Shown piece after piece: positions 7,918 to 16,691 of a stretch of DNA of 64,000 bases. The first letter of the stretch is position 1; each line of letters starts with the position of its first letter. The stretch is taken from the NCBI GenBank assembly GCA_023150615.1, contig JAKLKO010000005.1:1-64000 (forward strand), read 5' to 3'. The notes beneath the pieces are model-generated. The model was not told the origin of the DNA, did not search any database, and saw nothing but the letters and a program-made list of their open reading frames with translations. The stretch is from Phycisphaerae bacterium (GTDB taxonomy: Bacteria; Planctomycetota; Phycisphaerae; UBA1845; UTPLA1). The translations under genes were made by a program, and so were the position numbers.

Positions 7918-8937
7918 ATGAAACGAATCACATCGAGCGTGGCCGTTCTGTGTCTCGCGTTTGCGTCGCCGGTGTTCGCCGGTGCGGGCGACATCGCCCT
8001 GATTGACGGGAGCGGGTTGGAGTTCTTCATCAACTCCGATGTCACGTTTTCGACTTCGTCGGCGTCGGGCGCGGTGTCCGAGGCTTCCTTCACGGCGTCG
8101 GTCTCGGCGACCACGTCGTCGGGCAGTCCGACGCTGACGACGCTCAGCGACGCTTTCGACGGCTATGGCGCGGTCGAGGTCGACGGGACGTATTACACCA
8201 ACAACGGCACGCCGACCATGGAGTGCAACGACCGGCAGCTCGTCTATCCGGTCCAGACCATCGGCGACCTCGCCGTCTGGCGAAAGGTATACGTCCCGGA
8301 CGATGACGCGTTCTGCCGCTGGGTCACGTTCATCCGTAACGACGGCGCGGCCGATGCCATGATCACCGTATTTCTCGACAACAACATGGGCTCGGACGGC
8401 GGGACGAACTTTGTCGGGACGTCGGACGGCGACCTCGAGGCCACGACCGACGATCATTGGGTCATCAGCAACGGCGACGAAGATGACCCCCGGATCGTGC
8501 ACGTCTTTTCGGGCGTGGGCGGCGCCATCGGCGTGTCGAACCCGAACTTCGTCGTGGGCGACGACGACACCGAGTGGGAGTATGAGCTGACGATCGCCCC
8601 CGGCGAGACCTGCGCGGTGATGCACTTCGTCGCCGGGCTGCCGACCAAGTTCGAGGCCATCCTCAGGGCGCTCGAGATGGAGAACGTCACGCCGGCCATG
8701 ATCGCGTGCCTGACGGATGAGGAGTTGCAGCAGATCAAGAACTTCCTCGTCGGCGACTGCAACGAGAACGGCATCAACGACGCGGACGAGTCGGACAGCG
8801 ACGGCGACGGGATCATCGACGACTGCGAGTCGGGCCTGTTTCCGATCTGTGCGCTCTTCGGCGGCGGACCGCTGTTGATGATGTTCGGCGGCTACCTGCT
8901 CGTGCTGTTCGCCCGCCGCCGGCGGATGTCCTGGTAG
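7918..8937 (+). CDS. Secreted protein with C-terminal Cys-TM-poly-Arg sorting-like tail, paralogue 2
   Basis: The 339-aa paralogue of the preceding gene has a signal peptide (VAVLCLAFASPVFAGAG), the same beta-rich body (DAFDGYGAVEVDGTYY, VYVPDDDAFCRWVTF) and the acidic segment DCNENGINDADESDSDGDG. The same ending appears: PICALFGGGPLLMMFGGYLL then RRRR. The two proteins are similar along their whole length, so they arose by tandem duplication. The ATG at 7918 has GAAGAGG about 8 bases upstream, and MKR-I is shared with the paralogue. A terminator follows at 8970. Conservation of the tail in both copies, more than of the body, suggests that it is functional (cell-surface anchoring or processing). 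Confidence 0.8.
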   Translation: MKRITSSVAVLCLAFASPVFAGAGDIALIDGSGLEFFINSDVTFSTSSASGAVSEASFTASVSATTSSGSPTLTTLSDAFDGYGAVEVDGTYYTNNGTPTMECNDRQLVYPVQTIGDLAVWRKVYVPDDDAFCRWVTFIRNDGAADAMITVFLDNNMGSDGGTNFVGTSDGDLEATTDDHWVISNGDEDDPRIVHVFSGVGGAIGVSNPNFVVGDDDTEWEYELTIAPGETCAVMHFVAGLPTKFEAILRALEMENVTPAMIACLTDEELQQIKNFLVGDCNENGINDADESDSDGDGIIDDCESGLFPICALFGGGPLLMMFGGYLLVLFARRRRMSW

Positions 8938-8969
8938 CGCACGCCGCGACGATTGATTGTGATTCCATC

Positions 8970-9015
8970 GCGGGCCTCGGGTCGGCTTCGGCCGGTTCGA
9001 GGCCCGCGGTGTTTT
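8970..9015 (+). terminator. Rho-independent-type terminator after the paralogue pair
   Basis: A 10-bp perfect stem, GCGGGCCTCG (8970-8979) with CGAGGCCCGC (8998-9007), is followed by GGTGTTTT. It lies between two convergent genes (7918 on + and the transporter on -) and fits termination of the + strand transcript. Confidence 0.75.
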
Positions 9016-9056
9016 GATCGGGCGGGCCGCACGACGGTTGGGGTGGGGCGCTGGTG

Positions 9057-10598
9057 CTATCTCGACGACGGGCGTGCGAAGGCGAGCATCAGGGCGGCGT
9101 GGACCGTCCCGGCGATGCCGAAGCTGATGAACCACGCGTAGTGGTACATCTCGATCCAGAACGGCGAGACCTGCACCACCTCAATCGTCCCCAGGAACCC
9201 GGGCGCGCAGGGCGCGATGCCGGCGGCCAGCGCGATCATCGCGATCCAGTTGAAGCCGCCGCGATACCAGTACGGGCCGTTGCGATGGTACAGCCCGGCC
9301 AGGTCGAGCCGGGTGCGGCGGACGACGAAGTAGTCGGCCACGAGGATCCCGCCGACCGAGCCGAGCAACCCGGAATACGCGATCAGCCACTTGAAGATGT
9401 AGCCCGAGGGATCGGCGTAGAGCTTCCACGGCCGCATGGCGATGCCGATGACGCCGGTGATGAGGCCGCCGGTTCGGAACGAGATGCCCTTCGGCCAGAG
9501 GTGCGCGAAGTCGTTGGCCGGGCTGACGACGTTTGCGGCGATGTTCGTCGCGAGCGTTGCGAGGCAGAGAGCGAACATCGCGATGACGAGAACGACGGGG
9601 TTCTTGAACTTCGCGAGCAGCAGCACGGGGTCCCAGATCGCGGCGCCGTAAATGACGATCGTCGCGGACGTCACGGCGACGCCGATGAACGAGTAGAGCG
9701 CCATCGTCGTGGGCAGGCCGAGCGCCTGGCCGAGGACCTGATCGCGCTGGGAGTAGGCGTAGCGCGTGAAGTCCGGGATGTTGAGCGAGAGCGTGGCCCA
9801 GAACCCGACCACGCCCGTCAGGGCAGGGAAGAAGAACGCCCAGAACAGTCCGGCCTTGGGTCCGCCGGTGATGAAGGCGGAGGGCTGGGTCAGCATGGGA
9901 CCGAATCCGCCCGCCTCGCGATAGGCCCAGGCGAGCAGGGCAAGTCCGAGGGCGATCAGCAGCGGGGCCTTGATATTGAGCAGGATTCGGATCGACTCGA
10001 TGCCGCGGTAGATGACGAGCATGTTGATCGACCAGAAGAACAGGAAGCAGAGCAGCTCCGGCAGGTTGATGCCGATGCGCGGCAGCTTGGGGAGTTCCTG
10101 CCACGCGGGGAAATAGACGGTGAGGATGACGTAAATGGCCGAGCCGCCGATCCAGCACTGGATTCCGAACCAACCGCACGCGACCAGTGCGCGGAGCAGC
10201 GCCGGCACGTTCGCGCCGAGGATTCCGTATGCGGCGCGGCAATAGACCGGGAACGGGATGCCGTACTTCGTGCCGGCGTGCGCGTTGAGGACCATCGGGA
10301 TCAGCACGATCACGTTGCCGACGAAGATCGTCAGCACAGCCTGCCACCAGTTCATGCCGCCGTCGATCAGGGACGACGCGAGCGTGTACGTCGGTACGCA
10401 GGCCGCCATGGATATCCAGAGTGCGGCGATGTCCTTCAGGGCCCATTTCCGCGCAGCGCGGGTGGTGGGCGCAAGGTCCTCGCTGTGGTGGGCCGAGTGC
10501 GAGAGGTCGAGGGCCAGCTCGTGAATGCCGTCGGCGACGATGACCGCGGTCCGGCCGTCGGGCGGAAGCGCGTGCGGTCGGGGTTCGGATGGAGGCAT
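9057..10598 (-). CDS. NCS1-family nucleobase/hydantoin:cation symporter
   Basis: The 513-aa integral membrane protein of the nucleobase:cation symporter-1 family (cytosine, allantoin and hydantoin permeases; LeuT fold) has about 12 hydrophobic segments. Recognisable family features are the N-terminal WISMAACVPTYTLASSLI segment, KYGIPFPVYCRAAYGI in helix 3, PDFTRYAYSQRDQ, and NIAANVVSPANDFAHLWP. The ATG at 10598 starts MPPSEPRPHA; a GTG nine codons upstream is the alternative. The substrate cannot be told from sequence by eye; a purine, pyrimidine or hydantoin is expected. No catabolic gene stands next to it. The 298 bp between this start and the protease gene at 10897 hold nothing I can name. 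Confidence 0.9.
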   Translation of the reverse strand: MPPSEPRPHALPPDGRTAVIVADGIHELALDLSHSAHHSEDLAPTTRAARKWALKDIAALWISMAACVPTYTLASSLIDGGMNWWQAVLTIFVGNVIVLIPMVLNAHAGTKYGIPFPVYCRAAYGILGANVPALLRALVACGWFGIQCWIGGSAIYVILTVYFPAWQELPKLPRIGINLPELLCFLFFWSINMLVIYRGIESIRILLNIKAPLLIALGLALLAWAYREAGGFGPMLTQPSAFITGGPKAGLFWAFFFPALTGVVGFWATLSLNIPDFTRYAYSQRDQVLGQALGLPTTMALYSFIGVAVTSATIVIYGAAIWDPVLLLAKFKNPVVLVIAMFALCLATLATNIAANVVSPANDFAHLWPKGISFRTGGLITGVIGIAMRPWKLYADPSGYIFKWLIAYSGLLGSVGGILVADYFVVRRTRLDLAGLYHRNGPYWYRGGFNWIAMIALAAGIAPCAPGFLGTIEVVQVSPFWIEMYHYAWFISFGIAGTVHAALMLAFARPSSR

Positions 10599-10896
10599 GC
10601 GGTTGTTCCGATCGGGGCCGGCCACGGCCGAACGGGTGAATGATAACCACGCCGATCAGCGGCGTGCGAGCGATCTCGCGACGAGGAGGCGACCGTTCGC
10701 AGCGGCGGGAGGGGTTGCCTTCGCGGGCAGGACCTGCTCTAATAGACCACGGCGAGCGGCGGGGTGCAGTTCGGCAGGGCTTATCGGGCTTGATTCCTTT
10801 CTCGGCTCGTCTTTCCCTGAATCGCTAACGCGACCCTGACAGATCGGTTCCACGGGTAGTGGCCCGCCTTGCGGTGCGGGTTGCGGAGAATCACAC

Positions 10897-13059
10897 ATGA
10901 CATGTGCGAACGCGCGCCGGTGCGGTTCCGGGCAGTCTGCTCTCATTCCTTGCGGGTTCGCCGTACTCGTGATCGCAGCGCTCGGCCGAGGCGCCGTGGC
11001 GCTCGACGCGAACGGCGCCGAACCGTGCTGCGGTCCGCACGGCGCGTGCGCCGGCGATCACGCGGGATCCGCGGCCACGCATGGCGCGGTGACGTGCTAT
11101 CCGGCCAACCTGACCAAGGAAGAGCTGGCCCGCCTGATGGAGCGCACGCAGTTGCTCCCGCCGGCGATGCTCGGCGCGGACACGCGCTACTTCACCGATT
11201 CCAGCGTCTGGACCGGCGATCTTTCGATCGGGCCTTCGGCCCGTGCGCAGCCGGCGCACCTGACGTACAGCTTTCCGGCGGACGGGACGACGTGGGGGCT
11301 TTCGTCGGTGTCGGCGACGGGGCCGAACGATCTGAATTCGCGGTTTACGACGCTGTTCGGCGCGGGGAACGTCGATCGCGGGCGGGAGTTGCTCCGGCAA
11401 GCGCTCGGCGGCTGGCGGCGCGTGACGGCGCTTACCTATGACGAGGTGGCGGATGACAACGTCTCGATGAATCAGACGACCACGCGCGTGAGCACGCGAG
11501 GCGACATCCGTGTCGGCGGGCTGGGCTTCGGAACGAGCTCGTTCCTGGCGTACAACGCATTTCCGACGGCCGTGTTCGCCGGCGTCGGCGGCAGTGACAT
11601 GTGCATCAACACGTCCTTCTTTATCGCCGGCGCGTTCAACAGCTCGACCAACAACTACCGCTACTTCCGGAACACCGTCGCGCACGAGCACGGACACGGT
11701 CTCGGCTACATCCATACCGTGCCGTGCAACGGCGTGTTCCTCATGGAGCCGGCGATTTCGACGGCCTTCGACATGCAGACGATTGACGAACGGCGCGGCG
11801 GACAGCGAAACTACGGCGACCGCTTCGCGGGGAACAACTCGACCGCGACGGCGTGGAACTTCGGAGACCTGACGTCCCCGTCGATTCGATCGGTGATCGA
11901 ACTCGACCTCTCGACCAACGGCACGGGCGGCTTCGCCGACACGGACGAGGACTGGTTCCGCTTCACCATCGGCTCGAACCAGAACGTGACCATCACCGCC
12001 ACGCCGACCGGCGGGACCTACACGCAGGGCCAGCAGTCCTCGAGCTGCAGCGGATCGACGTCGAGCATCGTCGCCTCACAGGCCGGCAACCTCTCGCTCG
12101 AGCTGCGTGACGCCGCGGGCACGACCGTGCTCCAGACGTCGGCAAGCGGCGGAGCGGGCGTGGCCGAGACGCTGACGAATACGCCGCTCGCGGCGGGCAC
12201 GTACACCATCCGCGTCTTTGACATCGGTCCGAACGCCAATCAGACCTTGCAGCTCTATGACCTGATGATCCGCGTCGGGACGTCGAAGGCGCCGCCGCAG
12301 GCGATTGCCGGCGTCAACAAGCGCATCGCCGCCAATGCGAACTGCTTCTTCATGGGCAACATTACCTCGCGCGTGACCGAGGCCGGCGCGAACATCACCG
12401 GCAACCCGCCATTCGACTGGGACCTTGACGGCGATGGGACGTTTGAGGTGCTCGACACGCCGCAGCCGAACCGGCAGTATCCGTCCAACGGCGTCTATAA
12501 CGTGACGCTGCGCGTGACCGACTCGAACGGTTCGGTCGATACCGACACGATCAGCGTCACCGTGTTCGGCGCGACCACGACGGTCACCAGCGTCCCGCCT
12601 TCGAGCGGCGCGCAGGGTCTGACCGTGCCCGTGACGATCAACGGCACGAACCTCAAGAACGTGACGAGCGCCAGCCACGTCAGCGTCTCCGGCTCGGGCA
12701 TCGCGATCACCGGAACGCCCTTTCCCAACGCGCTCGGCACGTCGGTGACGGGGCTGTCGTTCGTCATCGATTGCAACGCGCCGACCGGGGCGCGAAACGT
12801 CACCGTGTCCAATGCCGACGGCACGGGGACCGGCGTCGGTGTCTTTACGGTCACGCCCGCGCCGCAGATCGCCGGCGACTTGGATTGCAACTGCATCATC
12901 AACAGCGCCGATGCGATCGCATTCGCCCTCGCGCTGACCGACGCGGCCGGATATGCGTCGGCTTATCCCGGTTGCGATATCAACCGCGCGGACATCAATG
13001 GAAACCTGTCGATCGACGGCGACGACTTGCAGGAAATGGTGGACCTGCTGATTCCGTAG
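10897..13059 (+). CDS. Secreted matrixin-like metalloprotease with PKD, IPT/TIG and dockerin domains
   Basis: The 720-aa exported protein has a hydrophobic segment near residues 16-34 and GGAG before the ATG. The catalytic zinc site HEHGHGLGYIH (about residues 267-277) fits HExxHxxGxxH of matrixin/reprolysin-type metzincins. It is followed by a Met in FLMEPAIS that could be the Met-turn. Then come a pre-peptidase-like beta domain (ADTDEDWFRFTIGS), a PKD-type domain (FDWDLDGDGTFEV then YNVTLRVTDSNG), an IPT/TIG-like domain (VTSVPPSSGAQGLTVPVTI), and a C-terminal dockerin-like pair of calcium loops (GDLDCNCIINSADAIAF and DINGNLSIDGDDLQ). It likely degrades extracellular protein. Dockerin-like tails are common in this phylum and do not by themselves imply a cellulosome. 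Confidence 0.85.
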   Translation: MTCANARRCGSGQSALIPCGFAVLVIAALGRGAVALDANGAEPCCGPHGACAGDHAGSAATHGAVTCYPANLTKEELARLMERTQLLPPAMLGADTRYFTDSSVWTGDLSIGPSARAQPAHLTYSFPADGTTWGLSSVSATGPNDLNSRFTTLFGAGNVDRGRELLRQALGGWRRVTALTYDEVADDNVSMNQTTTRVSTRGDIRVGGLGFGTSSFLAYNAFPTAVFAGVGGSDMCINTSFFIAGAFNSSTNNYRYFRNTVAHEHGHGLGYIHTVPCNGVFLMEPAISTAFDMQTIDERRGGQRNYGDRFAGNNSTATAWNFGDLTSPSIRSVIELDLSTNGTGGFADTDEDWFRFTIGSNQNVTITATPTGGTYTQGQQSSSCSGSTSSIVASQAGNLSLELRDAAGTTVLQTSASGGAGVAETLTNTPLAAGTYTIRVFDIGPNANQTLQLYDLMIRVGTSKAPPQAIAGVNKRIAANANCFFMGNITSRVTEAGANITGNPPFDWDLDGDGTFEVLDTPQPNRQYPSNGVYNVTLRVTDSNGSVDTDTISVTVFGATTTVTSVPPSSGAQGLTVPVTINGTNLKNVTSASHVSVSGSGIAITGTPFPNALGTSVTGLSFVIDCNAPTGARNVTVSNADGTGTGVGVFTVTPAPQIAGDLDCNCIINSADAIAFALALTDAAGYASAYPGCDINRADINGNLSIDGDDLQEMVDLLIP

Positions 13060-13385
13060 CGGTCCGCTCCGCGTCGCGGGGTGGCCGGTTGAACGATGAA
13101 CCGACTGCGTGCGGCCGCTCCGCCTGTCGGAGAGGTTGCGGGGGGTGGCCGTTCGGCCGACGGCGTGGTGGAGCACCGGCGCGGTTGCTCGGCGGACGGA
13201 GCGGCTGCGCGGGTCGGGGGTTGGCCGTTGGATACGATGGTGGGGCGTCCGTTTGGCCGATGGATGGGCTGTGCCGGCGGTCGAGCGGGCGGTCTTGACG
13301 CTTGCGCGGTCGGGGCATAAGGTAACGTGTCTTGTTGCGACGCCGGCGGCAACGCCGGTGGCGACGTCGGCGTCCGAGAACGCGA
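13060..13385. other. Intergenic, no gene seen
   Basis: This GC-rich spacer lies between the protease and the tRNA. Several frames are open by composition alone, but none shows a start with a ribosome binding site or a recognisable domain. A tRNA promoter must lie near its right end, but I cannot place it. Confidence 0.5.
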
Positions 13386-13457
13386 TCCCCGATAGCTCAA
13401 TGGTAGAGCGGCCGGCTGTTAACCGGTAGGTTGTAGGTTCGAGTCCTACTCGGGGAG
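13386..13457 (+). tRNA. tRNA-Asn (anticodon GTT)
   Basis: A complete 72-nt cloverleaf is present without an encoded CCA. The acceptor TCCCCGA pairs with TCGGGGA at 13450-13456, with G as discriminator base. The D-stem is GCTC/GAGC, the anticodon stem GCCGG/CCGGT with loop CTGTTAA (anticodon GTT), the variable loop 5 nt, and the T-stem GTAGG/CCTAC with loop TTCGAGT. It stands alone in the window; a terminator lies about 220 bp downstream. Confidence 0.97.
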
Positions 13458-13675
13458 GTAGACGAGTCGTCTCGATTTGAGACGTACCGTCTGGTTGACA
13501 GACCGCCTCAACGAAAGAGAGGTGACCTTTGACCAAACTTTTGTCGAAGCCGGTAAACACCCCGTTGCGGGGATAACCACGGCCGCGTCGGCAGAAACCC
13601 ACGGTTCGGCGTGGAGAACGCGGCTTTCGAGACGTGGGATCGCGGCGAGGCAAGGCATGGGTGTCTTTGACACGA

Positions 13676-13709
13676 GGCCGCCAGGTCCGAACGCTTGGCG
13701 GCCCTTTTT
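13676..13709 (+). terminator. Rho-independent terminator downstream of tRNA-Asn
   Basis: An 8-bp stem, GGCCGCCA (13676-13683) with TGGCGGCC (13696-13703), is followed by CTTTTT. It probably ends the tRNA transcript. The 220 bp between tRNA and hairpin hold no gene I can see. Confidence 0.75.
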
Positions 13710-14078
13710 CTTGTGCTGGCGCTCTCTGTTTTGATCGCCCCATTCGACGGCCCGAACGCAACCCCAAGGTTTCGGTTCGCTCCCCCGCTCGGCGCTCTCA
13801 AACTCTCTGCCTCTCTCGGTTGACACCCCGATTCGGTTAACGCGGGGTTGCGTCCGTAGCCCGGATGGAACACGAACCCTATTCGAGTACCAGGGCACCG
13901 CCCGCGCGCGCATGCCGGCCCCAGTTCGGACGTCCGCGCGCATTTGGCTGGCGAGCAGGCGTACCGCACGGCGGACACTGCCCCGGCGATGGTGACGAGA
14001 CGCCGAGACTCGCGCGTCGGGCGACGCGGTGGACGATGCTGCGTCAAGAGGCGCGCGACCGGGCTGTGCGCGCGACCG
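13710..14078. other. Intergenic, nothing recognised
   Basis: Open frames here are due to GC-rich composition and overlap on both strands. I see no conserved domain, RNA gene or repeat. Confidence 0.45.
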
Positions 14079-14285
14079 CTACGTCGTCGTGAATGAGATG
14101 GGATCAGGCGCGCTCGACTCTAGGACGATTTCGCGCAGTCTGGCGATCTCGTCGAGCTCCTCGCGGGAAACTTCCCCACCGTGCCGGATCGCCACGGTTG
14201 CGCGCTGAGGCTCCTTCCGAGTTTCGTCGTCCAAGACCTGTTGCATCTTGGTGTACACCAGTTTGAACCGCTGACCTTCGCTCAT
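14079..14285 (-). CDS. Small hypothetical protein coupled to SDH-type protease
   Basis: The 68-aa protein starts MSEGQRFKLVYTKMQQVLDD and has TGAGGGC 5 bases before its ATG. The stop of the protease gene at 14293 lies 8 bp upstream, so the two are co-transcribed and probably translationally coupled. The sequence is charged and predicted helical (EVSREELDEIARLREIV) with no membrane segment. I do not know the family; an accessory or regulatory subunit of the protease is the simplest guess. Confidence 0.6.
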   Translation of the reverse strand: MSEGQRFKLVYTKMQQVLDDETRKEPQRATVAIRHGGEVSREELDEIARLREIVLESSAPDPISFTTT

Positions 14286-14292
14286 GGTGCCC

Positions 14293-15456
14293 TCAGGACC
14301 ACTCGTCAACCAATGGCCTCTTTGATTGTACCTCAATCTGACGCCGAGCGGCAGCCAAGTTTATTTCGGCCCCGCAGCCAGGGCACTTGAATCGGTTATC
14401 GGCCGGAAAACGGTGGTTTCCGGGCTCCAACGGCATCTTTTTCAGGTTGGCCTGGATTCTCGACACCGCATGGCATTTCTGGCACTCAACTTGAAAGATC
14501 GCGCAGTCGGCGTCTTTCGGCGGAGGGACCGCCGGCGCGACGAACCTGATTATCTGCGAGTTCGGCGTCTCGAACACCTTGTAGATGTTCGTCGAGTCAA
14601 ACGTGATTTGGAGCAGCGTGTGATAACGCCGGATCGCCTCCGCGAGTTCGGGCTGCTGCGAATAATCCGTGATCTTGAGCCGCATCTCCTCCAAATCGCT
14701 GAGCTTGATCGAGCGACCATGCGTGAGCCATCGCCGATGATCACAAAGCGCGGTTGCAACCTCCTTGGCCCGAGCGGCCTTCTCTTCCAGCGTGACATCC
14801 TGTCCCGTGCTCGAATGCGTTTTCCAATTCTTGAACTTGTATCGGCTCAGCCAATCGGTTACGAGCGTCTTTGCGAAGTTGAGCGCGTTCTCGGCGCTTT
14901 GCAGCTCGCCGGGTGAGAGCGCCTGCAACATTGGAATGTAGGCGCGGTTCAGTGTGCCCGATTGCTCGACCTCCCGCTTGATCTTCTCCATTCCTTCGAT
15001 AAGTGCGTCGGCGGAAAAGACCTTCCCCTGCCAAGAAAGCTGGGCGTCGATCGGCCCGAGCGAGGACGCGGGCTCCATCAGAATCTCATCGCCCGCCATC
15101 GCGATAATCGTGCCGGCGCTTTTCGCCCAACCCGGAATGATGACCGCCACCTCAGAGTACTTGTCGTGGAGGCTGCGGACGATGTCCTCGGCGACTTCGC
15201 CAGAGCCGCCTCCTGTTTCCAAGACGAAATCGAGCTTTGAACCGCTCAGATTCGAGAGCTGATCGTGGAATGGTACCAGGTCGCTGTAGCCGATGGAGAG
15301 CAGAGCCGGCGGCGTGTTCGCCTTATCAATGTCCGCGGCGAATACGAGAACATCCCGGCCGCGGAGCTCGGAGATCCGCTTGAGCTGCCGTTTTCGCTCC
15401 TCTGCAAGCTGCTGCGCGTTGAACTGCCGGTCGAGGTACTCAGTGTAGTAGCCCAT
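14293..15456 (-). CDS. SDH/SppA-type serine protease with C-terminal zinc ribbon
   Basis: The 387-aa protein belongs to the Clp/crotonase-fold serine proteinases of the SDH_sah (serine dehydrogenase proteinase) type. The core reads FVLETGGGSGEVAEDIVRSL then VIIPGWAKSAGTIIAMAG, with the Ser of KSAGT as predicted nucleophile, and EPASSLGPIDAQL after it. A helical middle domain follows (residues 180-290). The C-terminus has a zinc ribbon, CQKC then CPGC, which is unusual for the family. I chose the ATG at 15456 (MGYYTEYLDRQF) because the family begins close to here; in-frame ATGs lie further upstream. No signal peptide is seen, so it is likely cytoplasmic. Substrate is unknown. Confidence 0.8.
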   Translation of the reverse strand: MGYYTEYLDRQFNAQQLAEERKRQLKRISELRGRDVLVFAADIDKANTPPALLSIGYSDLVPFHDQLSNLSGSKLDFVLETGGGSGEVAEDIVRSLHDKYSEVAVIIPGWAKSAGTIIAMAGDEILMEPASSLGPIDAQLSWQGKVFSADALIEGMEKIKREVEQSGTLNRAYIPMLQALSPGELQSAENALNFAKTLVTDWLSRYKFKNWKTHSSTGQDVTLEEKAARAKEVATALCDHRRWLTHGRSIKLSDLEEMRLKITDYSQQPELAEAIRRYHTLLQITFDSTNIYKVFETPNSQIIRFVAPAVPPPKDADCAIFQVECQKCHAVSRIQANLKKMPLEPGNHRFPADNRFKCPGCGAEINLAAARRQIEVQSKRPLVDEWS

Positions 15457-15787
15457 CCTGGCCGTTCCTTCATGGGTCTCGTTCGCTTCCGCGTCGTCGC
15501 CCATCCCGATCATCGCGGCCGCCTTTTCGCCCCACGGGATGGCCCCGCGAGTTGACGGAGCGGGCCGGCTGGTGCTCCTCGCGAGCATTCTGCGCCGGCA
15601 GCGCGGACGCACCGGGAATGAAGCACGTCACGGCCCGACCGTGGGCCGCTTCGCCGGACCCGAGGATTATTCAGCTGGGCCGAGGGAATGTCCAGACCGG
15701 CTGGGCGGCGGCGCGGCTACTCCCGTTGGCGGGCTGGGCAGGCCAGGCTCTCGGGCCGGTCGGGACCTCCACCCTACCGCGACCTTA

Positions 15788-15844
15788 AGGGTTACGTCCG
15801 CACCCTCGGCGGCAACGCGAACCGCGATTGCGTACATATCAGAT
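15788..15844 (+). repeat. Direct repeat copy 1 (AGGGTTACGT ... TGCGTACATATCAGAT)
   Basis: The first of two copies of a short bipartite sequence: AGGGTTACGT at 15788-15797 and the exact 16-mer TGCGTACATATCAGAT at 15829-15844. The second copy lies at 16338-16394 with the same spacing between halves. The two flank the small membrane-protein gene on both sides. The segment 15457-15787 to its left holds no gene I can see. Confidence 0.7.
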
Positions 15845-15873
15845 GGGCCGCCGGATCGAGCCGGCGGTGCAAC

Positions 15874-16224
15874 TCAGCGGATCGCTCGAACAAATGCCGT
15901 GAGGGCGATGACGCCGATTGTGGCTTTGATCAATACGACGACGAAGTTCGGCAGGCCGGAGATGTCGGTCGCCGACGCACTGCGCAACTGGCCGAAGAAG
16001 CTGTAGTACATCCCTCCGCAGACGATTCCCCACGCGCCGGATAGGAACCGCCTGCCGCAGCTGACGCCGCGCGACGTGCAGTAGGCGGCGGCGACCAGCA
16101 GCGCGCCAATGATGAGGTCGTCCAGGTAGGCTGCACGGTCTGAGAAGTCCGTGCGCCGGCGCAGTGTCTCAAGGACCGGTAGCGCGATGCCAAGCGCGTA
16201 GGCAGCTCGTACCTCGAATCGCAT
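15874..16224 (-). CDS. Small integral membrane protein
   Basis: The 116-aa protein has about three hydrophobic segments: LDDLIIGALLVAAAYC, LSGAWGIVCGGMYYSFFG and FVVVLIKATIGVIALTAFV. The ATG is at 16224. No conserved motif allows a function to be named. It stands alone and is flanked by the repeat copies at 15788 and 16338, so it may have been moved or duplicated with them. Confidence 0.65.
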   Translation of the reverse strand: MRFEVRAAYALGIALPVLETLRRRTDFSDRAAYLDDLIIGALLVAAAYCTSRGVSCGRRFLSGAWGIVCGGMYYSFFGQLRSASATDISGLPNFVVVLIKATIGVIALTAFVRAIR

Positions 16225-16337
16225 GATTCGGCATGGTACCGACTTTCGATTGCTACAGCTACCGCATGGACGGCCCCACGCTGGACGCGTTGAGCCACCG
16301 CCTCCGCGCGATCGGGCACCCGCGCGAAGCCGAGGAG

Positions 16338-16394
16338 AGGGTTACGTTCGGCCCCCGTACGACAACTCGAAGCTCCTCTGCGTACATATCAGAT
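16338..16394 (+). repeat. Direct repeat copy 2 (AGGGTTACGT ... TGCGTACATATCAGAT)
   Basis: The second copy of the bipartite sequence described at 15788; the 16-mer at 16379-16394 is identical. The rest of 16225-16691 holds only composition-driven open frames and no recognised gene. Confidence 0.7.
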
Positions 16395-16691
16395 AGCGCC
16401 GCCGCGACGAGCCGGTCGCCACAGCGACTCGACCGGCGCGAGCGGCCGAGCATCGACACCTTCGCCGGACGACCGGCCGGGCGCGGAGCGCACGTCGGCG
16501 TGGGCGCACCCTTGACACAGCCGGTGCCGCATGGCGGCACCGATCGCTGCGCGACCTTCGAGCTTCGCTCGCACCGCTGCGTCAATGGCGAGCGCAGGCG
16601 ACACCCATGCGGCCCGCGCGCGTTACCGGCTGCGCGACGCGTCGCGCCGGTGGCGGCGTAAGCTCTCCGGTCCCGGTGATCCCAGGGCCGT

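Noticed and set aside
7687-9135. Long antisense frame across the paralogue pair
   Set aside because: Low-complexity Arg/His/Val sequence created by GC-rich third positions of the real genes.
9054-10643. Long + strand frame opposite the NCS1 transporter
   Set aside because: The - strand frame has clear transporter motifs and helices; the + frame has only charged low-complexity sequence.
13458-13675. Second tRNA after tRNA-Asn
   Set aside because: No cloverleaf can be drawn; only spacer sequence precedes the terminator.
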